DNA of 64,000 nt from Siphonodentalium dalli (taxonomy: Eukaryota > Mollusca > Scaphopoda > Gadilida > Siphonodentaliidae), in contig CP136061.1 of assembly GCA_032622095.1 (NCBI GenBank), forward strand, positions 84,604,324-84,668,323. Direction: 5' to 3'. Position 1 is the first letter of the stretch, and each line of letters starts with the position of its first letter. The translations under genes and the position numbers were made by a program. Under the pieces are notes generated by a model. The model was not told where the DNA came from. It made no database searches and saw only the letters and a list, made by a program, of their open reading frames with translations. This document shows, piece by piece, positions 11,137 to 22,500 of the stretch.

Positions 11137-13288
11137 TTTAATGAAAGTGTCAATGACACTGTAGCTCAACTTAGGTAGGGGAATAATTTAATGGTTGACA
11201 GTAAATGGAGGAATAGGAAAGGTGCTATTTGAAATGTCTAACCTGCGCCAAAGGATTTAGTGATGCCAAGAGTAAAATACAAGATGGCTGCTGGTGGCCA
11301 TTTTTTTTGGCCAATTGACCCGAAAAGGACTCGTTCCCATCTACGTATAATTGTTAACATCCATGACAAATTTTATGAAGATCTGACCAAAGCTACGACC
11401 TACAAATTTCATGATGATCAGACGAACAGTACGACCTGTAGACCGCGCCAATGGATTGAATTTTGAAATCCAAGATGGCCGCTGGCAGCCATGTTTTTTG
11501 GCCGAATGACCCCACAATGATTCGTTCCCATCTACATGTCAATGTCAACATTCATGACAAATTTCATAAAGATTAGACCAAAGGTATAACCTGTAGCCCG
11601 TGCCAAAGGATTTAGACATGCAAATAGTAAAATCCAAGATGGCTGCTGGCGGCCATGTTTTTTGGCCGAACGACTCCAAAATCACTCGTTCCCATCTACA
11701 TGTCAGTGTTAACATCCATGACAAATTTAATAAAGATCAGACCAAAGGTATGACCTGTAGCCCACGCCAAAGGATTTAGTCATGCAAAGAGTAAAATGCT
11801 GGTGGCCATGTTTTTTGACCTAATGACCCCAAAACGACTTGTTCCCATCTACATGTCATTGTTATAATTCATGACAAATTTCATGACCATCTGACCAAAG
11901 CTACGACCTGTAGCCCGCACCAAAGGATTTAGTCATACAAAGAGTAAAATCCAAGATGGCTGCTGGCGGCCATGTTTTTTGACCGAATGACCCCAAAACG
12001 ACTCGATTCCATCTACATGTCATTGTTATCATTCATGACAAATTTCATGATGATCAGACGAACAGTACGACCTGTAGCCCGCGCCAATGGATTGAATTTT
12101 GAAATCCAAGATGGCCGCCAGCGGCCATGTTTTTTGGCCGAATGACCCCACAATGATTCGTTCCCATCTACATGTCAATGTCAACGTTCATGACAAATTT
12201 TATAAAGATTAGACCAAAGGCAACGTATAGCCCGCGCCAAAGGATTTAGTCATGCAAAGAGTAAAATCCAAGATGGCTGCTGGCGGCCATGTTTTTTGGC
12301 CGAACGACTCCAAAATGACTCGTTCCCATCTACATGTCAGTGTTAACATCCATGACAAATTTCATAAACTTCCGACCAACACAACGACCTGTAGCCCGCG
12401 CCAAAGGATTTAGTCATGCAAAGAGTAAAATCCAAGATGGCTGCTGGCGGCCATGTTTTTTGGCCGAACGACACCAAAATCACTCGTTCCCATCTACATG
12501 TCATTATCAACATCAATGACAAATTTCATGATGATCAGGCGAACAGTACGATCTGTAGCCCGCGCCAATGGATTGAATCTTGAAATCCAAGATGGCTGCC
12601 AGCGGCCATGTTTTTTGGCCGAATGACCCCCAAATGACTCGTTCCCATCTACATGTCAATGTCAACATTCATGACAAATTTCATAAAGATCAGACCAAAG
12701 GTACGACCTGTTGCCCGGGCCAAAGGATTTAGTCATGCAAAGAGTAAAATCCAAGATGGCTGCTGGCGGCCATGTTTTTCGGCCGAACGACCCCAAAATC
12801 ACTCGTTCCGATCTACATGTCATTGTTAACATCCATGACAAATTTCATGATGTTCCGATCGAAGCTACGACCTGTAGCCCGCGCCAAAGGATTTAGTCAT
12901 GCAAAGAGTAAAATCCAAGATGGCTGCTGGCAGCCATGTTTATTGGCCAAACAACCCCAAAATCACTCGTTCCCATCTACATGTCATTATTAACATCAAT
13001 GACAAATTTCATGATGATCAGATGAACAGTACGACCTGTAGGCCGCGCCAATGGATTGAATCTTGAAATCCAAGATGGCTGCCAGCGGCCATGTTTTTTG
13101 GCCAAATGACCCCAAAATGACTCGTTCCCATCTACATGTCAATGTCAACATTCATGACAAATTTCATGAAGATCAGACCAAAGGTACAACCTGTAGCCCG
13201 CGCCAAAGGAAATTGTTGATGGAACCACGGACGACGGACGCCAAACCATGGCAATAGCTCAAACTTACAAAAGTAAGTTGAGCTAAAA
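11137..13288 (+). mobile_element. Pearl/HINE-like element, family F2, complete
   Basis: Begins with GTGTCAATGACAC (hairpin) then TGTAGCTCAACTTA, and ends with hairpin AACTTACAAAAGTAAGTT then GAGCTAAAAA. AGCTCAACTTA and TAAGTTGAGCT are complementary subterminal repeats. The core is about twelve ~160-bp units (next entry), followed by a short GGACGACGGACG stretch at 13,228-13,240. Matches the pearl layout. No ORF. Confidence 0.8.
11240..13210 (+). repeat. ~160-bp core units of the F2 element (about 12)
   Basis: Each unit carries AATCCAAGATGGCYGC, GGCCATGTTTT, TGACCCCAAAATGACTCGTT and CATGACAAATTTCAT. Two unit types alternate, reading CAAAGGATTTAGTCATGC or CAATGGATTGAATTTTG before the AAGATGGC box. 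AAGATGGC recurs at about 11,282, 11,473, 11,636, 11,955, 12,109, 12,272, 12,435, 12,588, 12,755, 12,917 and 13,073. Confidence 0.9.
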
Positions 13289-13289
13289 A

Positions 13290-13745
13290 TGGTGCCGCGC
13301 ATTTGAATGAGGTCCCCAGGGGGTGAATTTAGTGATGCTACAATGCACAGCAGGCTAGCATCACAAAATTCATCCTCTGGGGACCTCATTCTGCAAGGCC
13401 TTATCTGCTATGGGAGACCTAAACTCAGATTTAAGTTCCCAGATGGTGAAGTGCACCCATTGGGCACCTCGATTATGCAATGTGTCGTCTGCCAATTTGG
13501 GGATATAGAGAAAATAAACTAAAAAAGAAACTTCTAAAGTACTTTCTGAAGAAGTTTCTAAAGAAACTAAAAAAACTTAATTAATTTGACAACAAAGATT
13601 CTTTCCAGAGAAGGTGATGCCTAAGCAGAAAGAGGTCCCGAGAGGGTGAACTTAGTGATGCTAGCCTGGGGTAGCTTCACTAAATTCACCCTCAGGGGAC
13701 CTCATTCTGCAAATATCTAGCACCATTTTGAGCCTACTTCTGCCT
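13290..13745. mobile_element. GAGGTCCCC-hairpin MITE
   Basis: Two hairpins with stem GAATGAGGTCCCCAG...CTGGGGACCTCATTC (about 13,303-13,395 and 13,628-13,715) sit at the ends of a ~440-bp block. The shared middle contains CCAATTTGGGGATATAGAG. Eight copies or part copies lie in this window. Confidence 0.75.
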
Positions 13746-14145
13746 GACATTTTCAAAAGTGTGCCTGACAAAAGCGTGCCTGACAAAATTGTTAACTTTG
13801 AGAACAAATTTTAATTTCCATCATTGGCCAATATGGTGAAAAAAATTGAATTCATTTTTTTTTTGGTTGAAGCTTAGCGGCAAGGCAATAAACTTATTTT
13901 GCCGCTAGTGACAGAATAGTATTCAGGGGTACGTATGGCTACTGGTGCTAGTGACAGCATAAGATCATCGGATAATTTATATAGCCTGTTTGGTTATTTT
14001 GCCGCAAAAGGGAAATGTCCTGCATATTCGACCTAGAGTAAGACAATTTTCAATAAATCAATCAGGTAGGACGGTCAAAAGTAACTAATTAGTAAGGTTA
14101 ATCCATGATTTGGAGAGGAAGTACACACATGTATCTTAATTTACC
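13746..14145. other. Unassigned sequence
   Basis: AT-rich, with two copies of GTGCCTGACAAAA near 13,765-13,795. No gene or recognised element. Confidence 0.4.
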
Positions 14146-14361
14146 TTAACCCTTTCAGTGCCAAGTCCGATTTTTGTATCAACCCATATTTCCTTGATCA
14201 TTTTTCAAATTTATTGATTATAATAATTGTGATACATTGATGGAAAGAGCTCTTAGAGCTCTTTCCATCAATGTATCACATTATTATAATCAATAAATTA
14301 GAAAAATGATCAAGGAAATATGGGTTGATACAAAAATCGGACTTGGCACTGAAAGGGTTAA
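14146..14361. mobile_element. Palindromic TTAA-flanked MITE (piggyBac-type)
   Basis: TTAACCCTTTCAGTGCCAAG at one end and its complement at the other, with the arms meeting at GAGCTCTTAGAGCTC near 14,252. The whole ~210 bp folds back on itself. TTAA duplications and CCC-starting ends point to piggyBac-type mobilisation (inference). Confidence 0.85.
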
Positions 14362-14454
14362 ATTACATAGTACACACAAATAAAAATTACACCAAATGTC
14401 GAAAAAAAGTTAAAATCCAAAGGCCCATGCATGAGTGCATAGGGTACGTTGCAA

Positions 14455-14897
14455 GCCTGGTTTAGTGTGTTTCTTTCATTTGCAGAATGAGGTCCCCAGA
14501 GGGTGAATTTAGTGATGCTAGCATCACCAAATTTACCTTCTGGGAACCTCATTCTGCATGGCCTCATCTGCTATGGGAGACATAGACTCAGATTGAAGTT
14601 CCCCAATAGTGAATATTGCGAAGTACACCCATTGGGAACCTCAATTTTGCAATGTGTTGTCTGCCAATTTGGGGATATAGAGAAACTAAACTAAAAAAGA
14701 AATAGAATCTATGTGAAGAAGTTTCTATTGAAATTTGATAAGGAAGAAACTTTCCAGAGAAAATGAGGCCTAAGCAGAATGAAGTCCCAGTGAGCAAACT
14801 TGGTGACACTAGCCCGCTATTAGAGATAGCGTCAATAAATTCACCGTCTGGGGACCTCATTCTGCAAATGACAGGCACACTAAACTCAGGCTTGTAG
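14455..14897. mobile_element. GAGGTCCCC-hairpin MITE
   Basis: Same family as 13,290-13,745. End hairpins at about 14,487-14,557 and 14,780-14,863; outer ends GTGTGYYTKTCATTTGCAGA-like. Confidence 0.8.
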
Positions 14898-15039
14898 TGT
14901 TCAGGATAATCAGTGCGATTATGTCATTACAAAGCGCCTAGCTTTTGTATTGTCTAATTATAATCGCTCTTTCATTAAAAAACTGCAACAATGTAAAAAG
15001 AACCACAAAAACACAAAGCCATCTGGATGTATAAAGTCA

Positions 15040-15210
15040 TATGCAATAACAATGTTGTGTGTAAGCACCGTGTGTAATAACAACACTGCAATAACAGCGC
15101 CATGTGCTATAACAAGCACCGTGTGTAATAACAAAACACTGCAATAACAGCGCCATGTGCTATAACAGCACCATGTGTAATAACAACGATGTGTGCAATA
15201 ATGACTATTT
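15040..15210. repeat. Imperfect tandem repeat (GTGTAATAACA / CTGCAATAACAG)
   Basis: Short imperfect units such as CTGCAATAACAGCGCCATGT recur about five times. Open frames on both strands here are by-products. Confidence 0.6.
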
Positions 15211-15212
15211 AG

Positions 15213-15573
15213 ATATATGTGACCCGCCATATCAAATTCAGTTGTAAGTCGGGATTTTTTTTACCCTGTGCCAATACATTCTCTTATATATGAGAGTCGA
15301 CCATAGGTCGCCGCGCATATATAAGAGAATGCATTGGCCTAACAATTTTTTATCATTTTTAAAAAATAAATGTTTCTTACAATTTTTAGGACGTAAAATA
15401 AAAAACATCCATTACCCTGCAGGGAGCCCCACACATATATAGAAGAGTGTCGTCTGCTCATGTTTGTCTGGGGCTCTGTATGGGTGAAATTATAAAATTG
15501 TTAAAGAATACAAGAATTGTTTTTTTAAATTGTAAAAAATTGTTAGGCCAATGCATTCTCTTATATATGCGAG
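15213..15573. mobile_element. Composite hairpin MITE, right end lost
   Basis: Left TIR TATGTGACCCGCCATATC, full hairpin 15,270-15,338, conserved middle with CCCTGCAGGGAGCCCC, then only the first half of the second hairpin (15,546-15,573). Same family as 10,248-10,710, opposite orientation of the middle. Confidence 0.8.
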
Positions 15574-15599
15574 TCTCCCACATCATTTAGGTTCATTTT

Positions 15600-16240
15600 G
15601 AAGAACAAATTACAGATCAAGTCTGAGTTTAGTGTGCCTGTCCTTTGCAGAATGAGGTCCCCAGAGGGTGAATTTAGTGACACTATCCCACATAGCGGGC
15701 TAGCATCACTAAATTCACCATCTGGGGACCTCATTCTGCTCAGGCCTCATTTTCTGTGTAAAGTTTCTTTATTATCAAATTTCTATAAAAACGTTTTCAC
15801 ATAGATTCTATTTCTTTTTTACTTTAGTTTCTCTATATCCCCAAATTGGCAGACGACACATTGCATAATCGAGGTTCCCAATGGGTGTACATCAAAATAT
15901 TCACCATCTGGGAACTTCAATCTGGGTCTATGTTTCCCATAGCAGATGAGGCCATGAAGAATGAGGTCCCAGGAGGGTGAATTTGATGATGCTAGCCAGT
16001 TGTGTGGCAGGTTCCGGTACCGGTACCAGTACCTATTGACAACCCTGGTCCCCAGAGGGTGAATTTAGTGATGCTACCCCGCATAGTGGGCTAGCATCAC
16101 CAAATTCACCCTCTGGGGACCTCATTCTGCTGAGGTGTAAGCAGAATGAGGTCCCCAGAGAGTGAATTTGGGCTAGTATCACTAAATTCACCCTCTGGGG
16201 ACCTCATTCTGCAAATGACAGGCACACTAAACTCAGTTTG
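15600..16240. mobile_element. Clustered GAGGTCCCC-hairpin MITEs
   Basis: Four GAGGTCCCC hairpin units follow one another (about 15,650-15,738, 15,958-16,010, 16,050-16,130, 16,146-16,212) with one copy of the family middle. This looks like nested or recombined copies. Confidence 0.7.
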
Positions 16241-16612
16241 CTCACATGTGCTTGTGTTTGTGTATGAACATACTTGAGTTAACTATTGTATGTGTGAATT
16301 ATTGCTTATGGATCTGTAGCGTTTCGATTAAATATGCATTGAACGGACGTATGCTTCCATCTCAGTCTTAGTAAACATAAACTCAGATTCATACGGAGTC
16401 TATCGTATTCCCGCCAACTTTTCATTTCTCGGAAGTCTTGCAGTATTCCCCCGAATTACGTCACAATGCGCTACGTTAATCATTTCGATTGGACTCCTTT
16501 ATCTTGGTGCTGCTAATAGTTATTTCTGATTGGCGCTACCGACGTGGAATCCCAAGGTTGAGAAATGAAAACTCTGAAAAAAGGTCATCAGACCCACTAT
16601 ATTATATGAAGG
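16241..16612. other. Unassigned sequence
   Basis: No coding or repeat signal I can name. Confidence 0.4.
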
Positions 16613-16830
16613 TACAATAATGCTCTAAATAATCGACCCCTTTAACCACAGCAGAATTATGGGTAAATTTTCAGGATTTAGTCGGAAATATAGCTTGTTG
16701 CCATTCATTGGAAAGCTCTCAGTGAGAGCTTTCCGATGAATGGCAACAAGCCATATTTCCGACTAAATCCTGAAAAGTTACCCATAATACTGCTGTGGTT
16801 AAGGAGTCGATTATTTAGAGCATTACTGCA
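16613..16830. mobile_element. Palindromic MITE, TACAGTAMTGCTC family
   Basis: Second copy of the 3,569-3,785 family; near-perfect 218-bp palindrome centred near 16,722. Confidence 0.85.
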
Positions 16831-16929
16831 AGTAGTTTACTCCAGACTGCTTCCAGCTGTTCTTTTCATCTTCCCGACAAGTCTCGAGCTGTTGAAGGTG
16901 ATAAACAGGCACACACACATCAGTTATGA

Positions 16930-17175
16930 TCAAGCCTTGAAATAGGGTGTCTGTCATTTGCAGAATGAGGTCCCCAGAGGGTGAATTTAGTGATGCTACC
17001 CCCGCATAGTGGGCTAGCATCACCAAATTCACCCTCTGGGGACCTCATTCTGCTTACTCCTCAGCAGAATGAGGTCCCCAGAGGGTGAATTTGGTGATGC
17101 TAGCCCGCTATGCACTAAATTCACCCTCTGGGGACCTCATTCTGCAAATGACAGACACCCTATTTCAAGGCTTAG
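16930..17175. mobile_element. Short GAGGTCCCC-hairpin MITE with clear TIRs
   Basis: TIRs AAGCCTTGAAATAGGGTGTC and complement flank two back-to-back GAGGTCCCC hairpins separated by only ~10 bp. It is the shortest family member here and lacks the usual middle. Confidence 0.8.
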
Positions 17176-17316
17176 TTTTTGAATTGTCTCATGATTCATT
17201 GATTATTTTATACCCCAGAATCTATATAAAACTAGCTACTATCTTCCAACACTTTCTATACCAAAGCAGCATTGTTCAGATAATAACTTCAACAAATGAC
17301 AGTTTGTTGAACTTAT

Positions 17317-18425
17317 TGTAACGGAGTTACGTTTTCTAATTTGGGATTTTCTCAGGCGAAATTCGTGCTACTTTCGTTTTCGTAAATATTCTCTTTCTTT
17401 TCCAAAACCACCCACTTTATTGGGCTTAATTCACGTAATTACCAATTCTCTCATATTAACTCCTTTACATTACTTCGATTCATTGCTATTTCAATTGCTA
17501 TTGATTATATGTTTCAATGTAATTCATATTTATCCATGCGTAAATTCAGTGTTTGTTCCGCTAGGCAGCCATTTTCCTTGTTTACTGTACGCACATGGAT
17601 GCAACGAGGTACGCCTACGTCATACTTCGTTGTCAAGCTATGACGTGTGCAGTAGTCCCAACGGCAGTCAGCAACTCTCTGAGACTCCGGGCTCGCCGGT
17701 GACCCCTTGGGTCACGTACGACCCCCTAGTCCGTTGGTTGTCAGGCTGTTGACCCCATAGGTGGTCACTGGGTATAAAAGGACCCGCCCAACCGTCAAGG
17801 GGTCACTTTTTGAAACAGACCACTCTCTGGCGCATAACCCGTATACAGCCTTTGTCGACACTTAGTGCACAATTTAGGCGCTTATCGTTACCGGAATAGG
17901 AACTTTGATGACTATGTTGGCCATTCACGTCTCATGACGTAATTCTACGTTGGCCGAACTAATTAGTCTTACCTGACGCTTCGATTTACAGCATTTTAGT
18001 CTTACCTGGGACTTCGACTTCGGCATTTTGGCACGGTGTTTACGCTACAGTGGCATTTAGTCACCACCTGTACAGGCGGTGCGTTTTACTTACTTGGGAA
18101 TTAATCGACAGTCATCCCTTTGCTAGCTGACGTCTATTGGGATTCCCAACTTCGGAATTTAACCCATTTTAGGCCAGATTCTGGACTCTCCCTGTTAACA
18201 TAGCTTTGGGCTGCTGTACTTATGCATGGGAATACAACCACTGAATCGGCGCATTATAGACTATATGCTTGCATGTTGAATACAATGATATTCTTCAATT
18301 AAATAATTATTTTATACGCTATTCTTATTATTCAACGTATAATCCTGTGATGATTGTAGGAATTGACCACTCTACCACACATGTATTTCGGGTTTGAACA
18401 CTAAACCCGACCCTACAACATTACA
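17317..18425 (+). mobile_element. Solo LTR of an LTR retrotransposon
   Basis: Starts TGTAACGGAG and ends CAACATTACA (TGTAA/TTACA terminal repeats). It is flanked by the 4-bp duplication TTAT (17,313-17,316 and 18,426-18,429). It holds a TATA box about 450 bp in. No internal region or second LTR is visible, so it is a solo LTR. The length (1,109 bp) and TGTAACG-type start suit Gypsy-like elements (inference). The 110-codon frame at 17,420-17,752 lies inside the LTR and is not a gene. Confidence 0.75.
17773..17780 (+). promoter_or_regulatory. TATA box of the solo LTR
   Basis: TATAAAAG in GGGTATAAAAGGACC, with GC-richer sequence downstream, in a suitable place for an LTR promoter. Whether it is active is unknown. 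Confidence 0.55.
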
Positions 18426-18510
18426 TTATTATCTAAACATTTCGCTCAATAAATGGGGCTTATTCTGTACTTTTAAATTTTTGTATTTATCTGTCGTCTA
18501 TTTCATCACC

Positions 18511-18989
18511 TTAACCCTTTCAGTGCCAGGTTCGATTTTAGTATCAACCCATATAACCTGTGCCAATACATTCTCTTATATATGCGAGTCGACCATAGGT
18601 CGCCTCGCATATATAAGAGAATGCATTGGCCTAATAATTTTTCATCATTTGTTATTATTTTTTACAATTTTAATAATTGTTTCTCATATTCTTTAACAGA
18701 CGTATTTTGTAGGTTTAGTGCCAGGGAATCTTACATTTTTCATGGGCATCAAAATTATTACTATGAATACTTGGTGATAGTTTTGAGTTATAACATGCCC
18801 CTAAGGTTTTAACCAGTTTGTTTTTAAATTCGCTATGGCATGTTTAAGCATACCCAACAAAAATTCAACAACAAAAAAACAAACAAAATCGAAAATAAAA
18901 AACAAACAAATTTGTTATTTTTTTTTTAGGGATTTTACAGACTGTAAATTAGGGCCGATGAGATCGGCCCCTGGCACTGAAAGGGTTAA
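18511..18989. mobile_element. TTAA-flanked MITE with embedded hairpin
   Basis: TTAACCCTTTCAGTGCCAGG at the left and CCTGGCACTGAAAGGGTTAA at the right. A copy of the GCCAATRCATTCTC hairpin lies at 18,562-18,630. Related to 31,564-31,846. Confidence 0.8.
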
Positions 18990-19121
18990 ATCCCTCCAAC
19001 AAAAAATGGACCATTCTGATGTACACTGTTTGACTGACTGGGAGAATCCAATTAGTATATAAAGGGTTAATTTGGCTGTCCAAAATGTCCATAGTCTTGA
19101 GTTGAAGGTGACAGACGGAAA

Positions 19122-19179
19122 CATGATCGGTTTACAATCAGACTGTTTTGTTGATTGAAGTGGGTGCTATTAGAACTCC
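19122..19179 (-). repeat. Diverged copy of a TPRA1 coding segment in the 3' flank
   Basis: About 58 bp resembling 19,324-19,380, inside the last TPRA1 exon (shared core CAGACTGTTTTGTTGATYGA). It lies ~202 bp away, beyond the stop codon, so it is either 3' UTR or downstream sequence. Confidence 0.65.
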
Positions 19180-19262
19180 GGAAACTCATCCCTCTTCCCG
19201 CTACATTTTTCGGCTCCCCGAAATGTGAGATACACTATTTCAATGCTTGCATGGTACACACA

Positions 19263-19509
19263 TCACATGGGTATTTGGAAATAGTGATCGCTGTTTAGAC
19301 TGTCAGACACATTTCCGTCGTTCACTGATCGGTTTATGATCAGACTGTTTTGTTGATCGAAGTGTGTACTGTTATAACTGCCTGTATTTTGCGAGTCATC
19401 AAGTTCAGTTTTTCCGTACGGCGTCTGATATGGCATGCTGACAGTGTCCTCTTCTGGCAACTCATCTGTCTGATGCTTATACGAGAACAAAATACTTGGC
19501 TGCGATTTC
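19263..19509 (-). CDS. TPRA1: TPRA1 exon 10: cytoplasmic tail and stop
   Basis: Acceptor TGTGTTTCAG|G precedes the codons for [16 protein letters not shown]. Residues 328-408, then TGA at 19,263-19,265. ILFSYK and the later ST-x-FD motif are family hallmarks of the tail. The remainder is polar and Ser/Asn/Asp-rich, as expected for a cytoplasmic tail. Confidence 0.9.
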
Positions 19510-22500
19510 CTGAAACACAGAAGGAGAAATTATGTTTACCTGAATTTACTGTGTCTGACATTTGCAGAATGAGGTCCCCAGAGGGTGAATTTAGCGTCTA
19601 TCCTGTACAGTGGGCTAACATCACCAAATTCACCATCTGAGCACCTCATTCTGCTTAGGCACATCTTCTGGGAAGTCTCTATAGTCTCAAATTAACGTTG
19701 TTTTTAGTTGCTTTTTCCCTTCTGTTCAGTTTCTATATCCTCTAATTTGGTGATGCTATCCCACTGTGCGGAATAGCATAACTAAATTCACCCTCTGGGG
19801 ATCTCATTCTGCAAAGGTGAGACACATTAATTTCAGGCTTAATACTATATGGTAGATTTTTATCACAGCTGCATGTTATATGTTATTAAATTGGTTTCAC
19901 CTTACCTGAAGAAATCTCTAAGAAATGTACCATACACCAAATGGTCAAAGAGGGTGAAATAGATTAAATTACCTGAAGAAATCTCAAAGAAATGTACCGT
20001 ACACCAACGGGTCAAACAGCATGAAATAGATTAAATTACCTGAAAAAATCTCTAAGAAATGTACCGTACACCAACGGGTCAAACAGCATGAAATAGATTA
20101 AATTACCTGAAGAAATCTCTAAGAAATGTACCGTACACCAAATGGTCAAACAGCGTGAAATAGATTAAATTAACTGAAGAAACTATCAGAAATGTACCGT
20201 ACACCAAATGGTTAAAGAGGGTGATATAGATTAAATTAACTGAAGAAATCTCTAAGAAATGTACCGTACACCAAAGGGTCAAACAGCATGAAATAGATTA
20301 AATTACCTGAAGAAATCTATCAGAAATGTATCGTACACCAACGGGTCAAACAGCGTGAAATAGATTAAATTAACTGAAGAAATCTCTAAGAAATGTACCG
20401 TACACCAAATGGTCAAACAGCGTGAAATAGATTAAATTACCTGAAGAAATCTATCAGAAATGTACCGTACACCAAAGGGTCAAACAGAGTGAAATAGATT
20501 AAATTAACTGAAGAAATCTCTAAGAAATGTACCGTACACCAAATGGTCAAACAGCGTGAAATAGATTAAATTAACTGAAGAAATCTCTAAGAAATGTATC
20601 ATACACCAAATGGTTAAAGAGGGTGAAATAGATTAAATTACCTGAAGAAATCTCTAAGAAATGTACCGTACACCAACGGGTCAAACAGTGTGAAATAGAT
20701 GTAAGTTGTTACATCAACCATACTGAAAAAAGAAGAAAGTAATAATTTTAGTTCTTCACTAAATAGATTTAGGCAGGTAGACCACAAACAAAGAATTTAT
20801 TTTTTAATTTTAAAACTAAATAATTTTAATTCACATGTCAGTAAACATTAAGTTTAAATAATAAAATAACAGATTCCCATTACAGTGCACAACCCTAACC
20901 CCTAACACTAATCCTAAACCTATTGACCAAAAAATGTAGGAATAAAAGCTCGGACAAAATTAGGCATGTTGCGAAACTTTTCAAAGACGAAAAAGGGATA
21001 ACTCCACCAAATAATGTCCAACAGACATCATAATCGCAGGTGCACAGGTTCCTATGGTGGTTAATGTCTGTGCCAAGTGTCACGGAAAATGATTAAAAAA
21101 CGACTGAGAAAAACACCGGACATTTTTGTCCGCAGATGGACAAGCTGATTCCAGTATGGTTATTGTTATAACAATAACCATCTCAAAGACAAATAGGATC
21201 CGGCCTTTGTTGAAATGCTGGTGTTTGTTTATACACATTCCTGGCAATTTCTATATCTCACAATTACAAATAACAAAAGTTATAATTGTCTCAAACTGCA
21301 CATGCCTTCCTTGGGTCTGCACGTATATTAAATTTTATCAGGATTTCCATCCTGCAGGTTTATTTGGCTCCACACGTTTATTTGGAAACAGTAGAGTATG
21401 CGATGTGGGTACTAACCAATGTCCGTCTTTCTCATTAAAGTAAATAAATGCGCTCCCGACGGCCTGCACAAGATTCAGCAACGACAACAGTAAGGCATAG
21501 TAGTAAAAGGCTTTCTTCGCTGAAAGAATAAAGAGTAGAACATTAATCATAGACTCAATCACAAGAATAAAGAGTAGAACATTAATCATAGACTCAATCA
21601 CAAGAATAAAGAGTAGAACATTAATCATAGACTCAATCACAAGAATAAAGAGTAGAACATTAATCATAGACTCAATCACAAGAATAAAGAGAACATTAAT
21701 CATAGACTCAATCACAAGAATAAAGAGTAGAACATTAATCATAGACTCAATCACAAGAATAAAGAGAACATTAATCATAGACTCAATCACAAGAATAAAG
21801 AGTAGAACATTAATCATAGACTCAATCACAAGAATAAAGAGTAGAACATTAATCATAGACTCAATCACAAGAATAAAGAGTAGGACATTAATCATAGACT
21901 CAATCACAAGAATAAAGAGTAGAACATTAATCATAGACTCAATCACAAGAATAAAGAGTAGAACATTAATCATAGACTCAATCACAAGAATAAAGAGTAG
22001 AACATTAATCATAGACTCAATCACAAGAATAAAGAGAACATTAATCATAGACTCAATCACAAGAATAAAGAGTAGAACATTAATCATAGACTCAATCACA
22101 AGAATAAAGAGTAGAACATTTATCATAGACTCAATCACAAGAATAAAGAGTAGAACATTAATCATAGACTCAATCACAAGAATAAAGAGAACATTAATCA
22201 TAGACTCAATCACAAGAATAAAGAGTAGAACATTAATCATAGACTCAATCACAAGAATAAAGAGAACATTAATCATAGACTCAATCACAAGAATAAAGAG
22301 TAGAACATTAATCATAGACTCAATCACAAGAATAAAGAGTAGAACATTAATCATAGACTCAATCACAAGAATAAAGAGAACATTAATCATAGACTCAATC
22401 ACAAGAATAAAGAGTAGAACATTAATCATAGACTCAATCACAAGAATAAAGAGTAGAACATTAATCATAGACTCAATCACAAGAATAAAGAGTAGAACAT

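Noticed and set aside
17420..17752. 110-codon plus-strand frame
   Set aside because: Lies upstream of the TATA box inside the solo LTR; no recognised protein.
20895..21083. Candidate TPRA1 exon between exons 8 and 10
   Set aside because: Frames and splice sites do not fit, and the real TM7 exon was found at 20,642-20,722 with matching phases.
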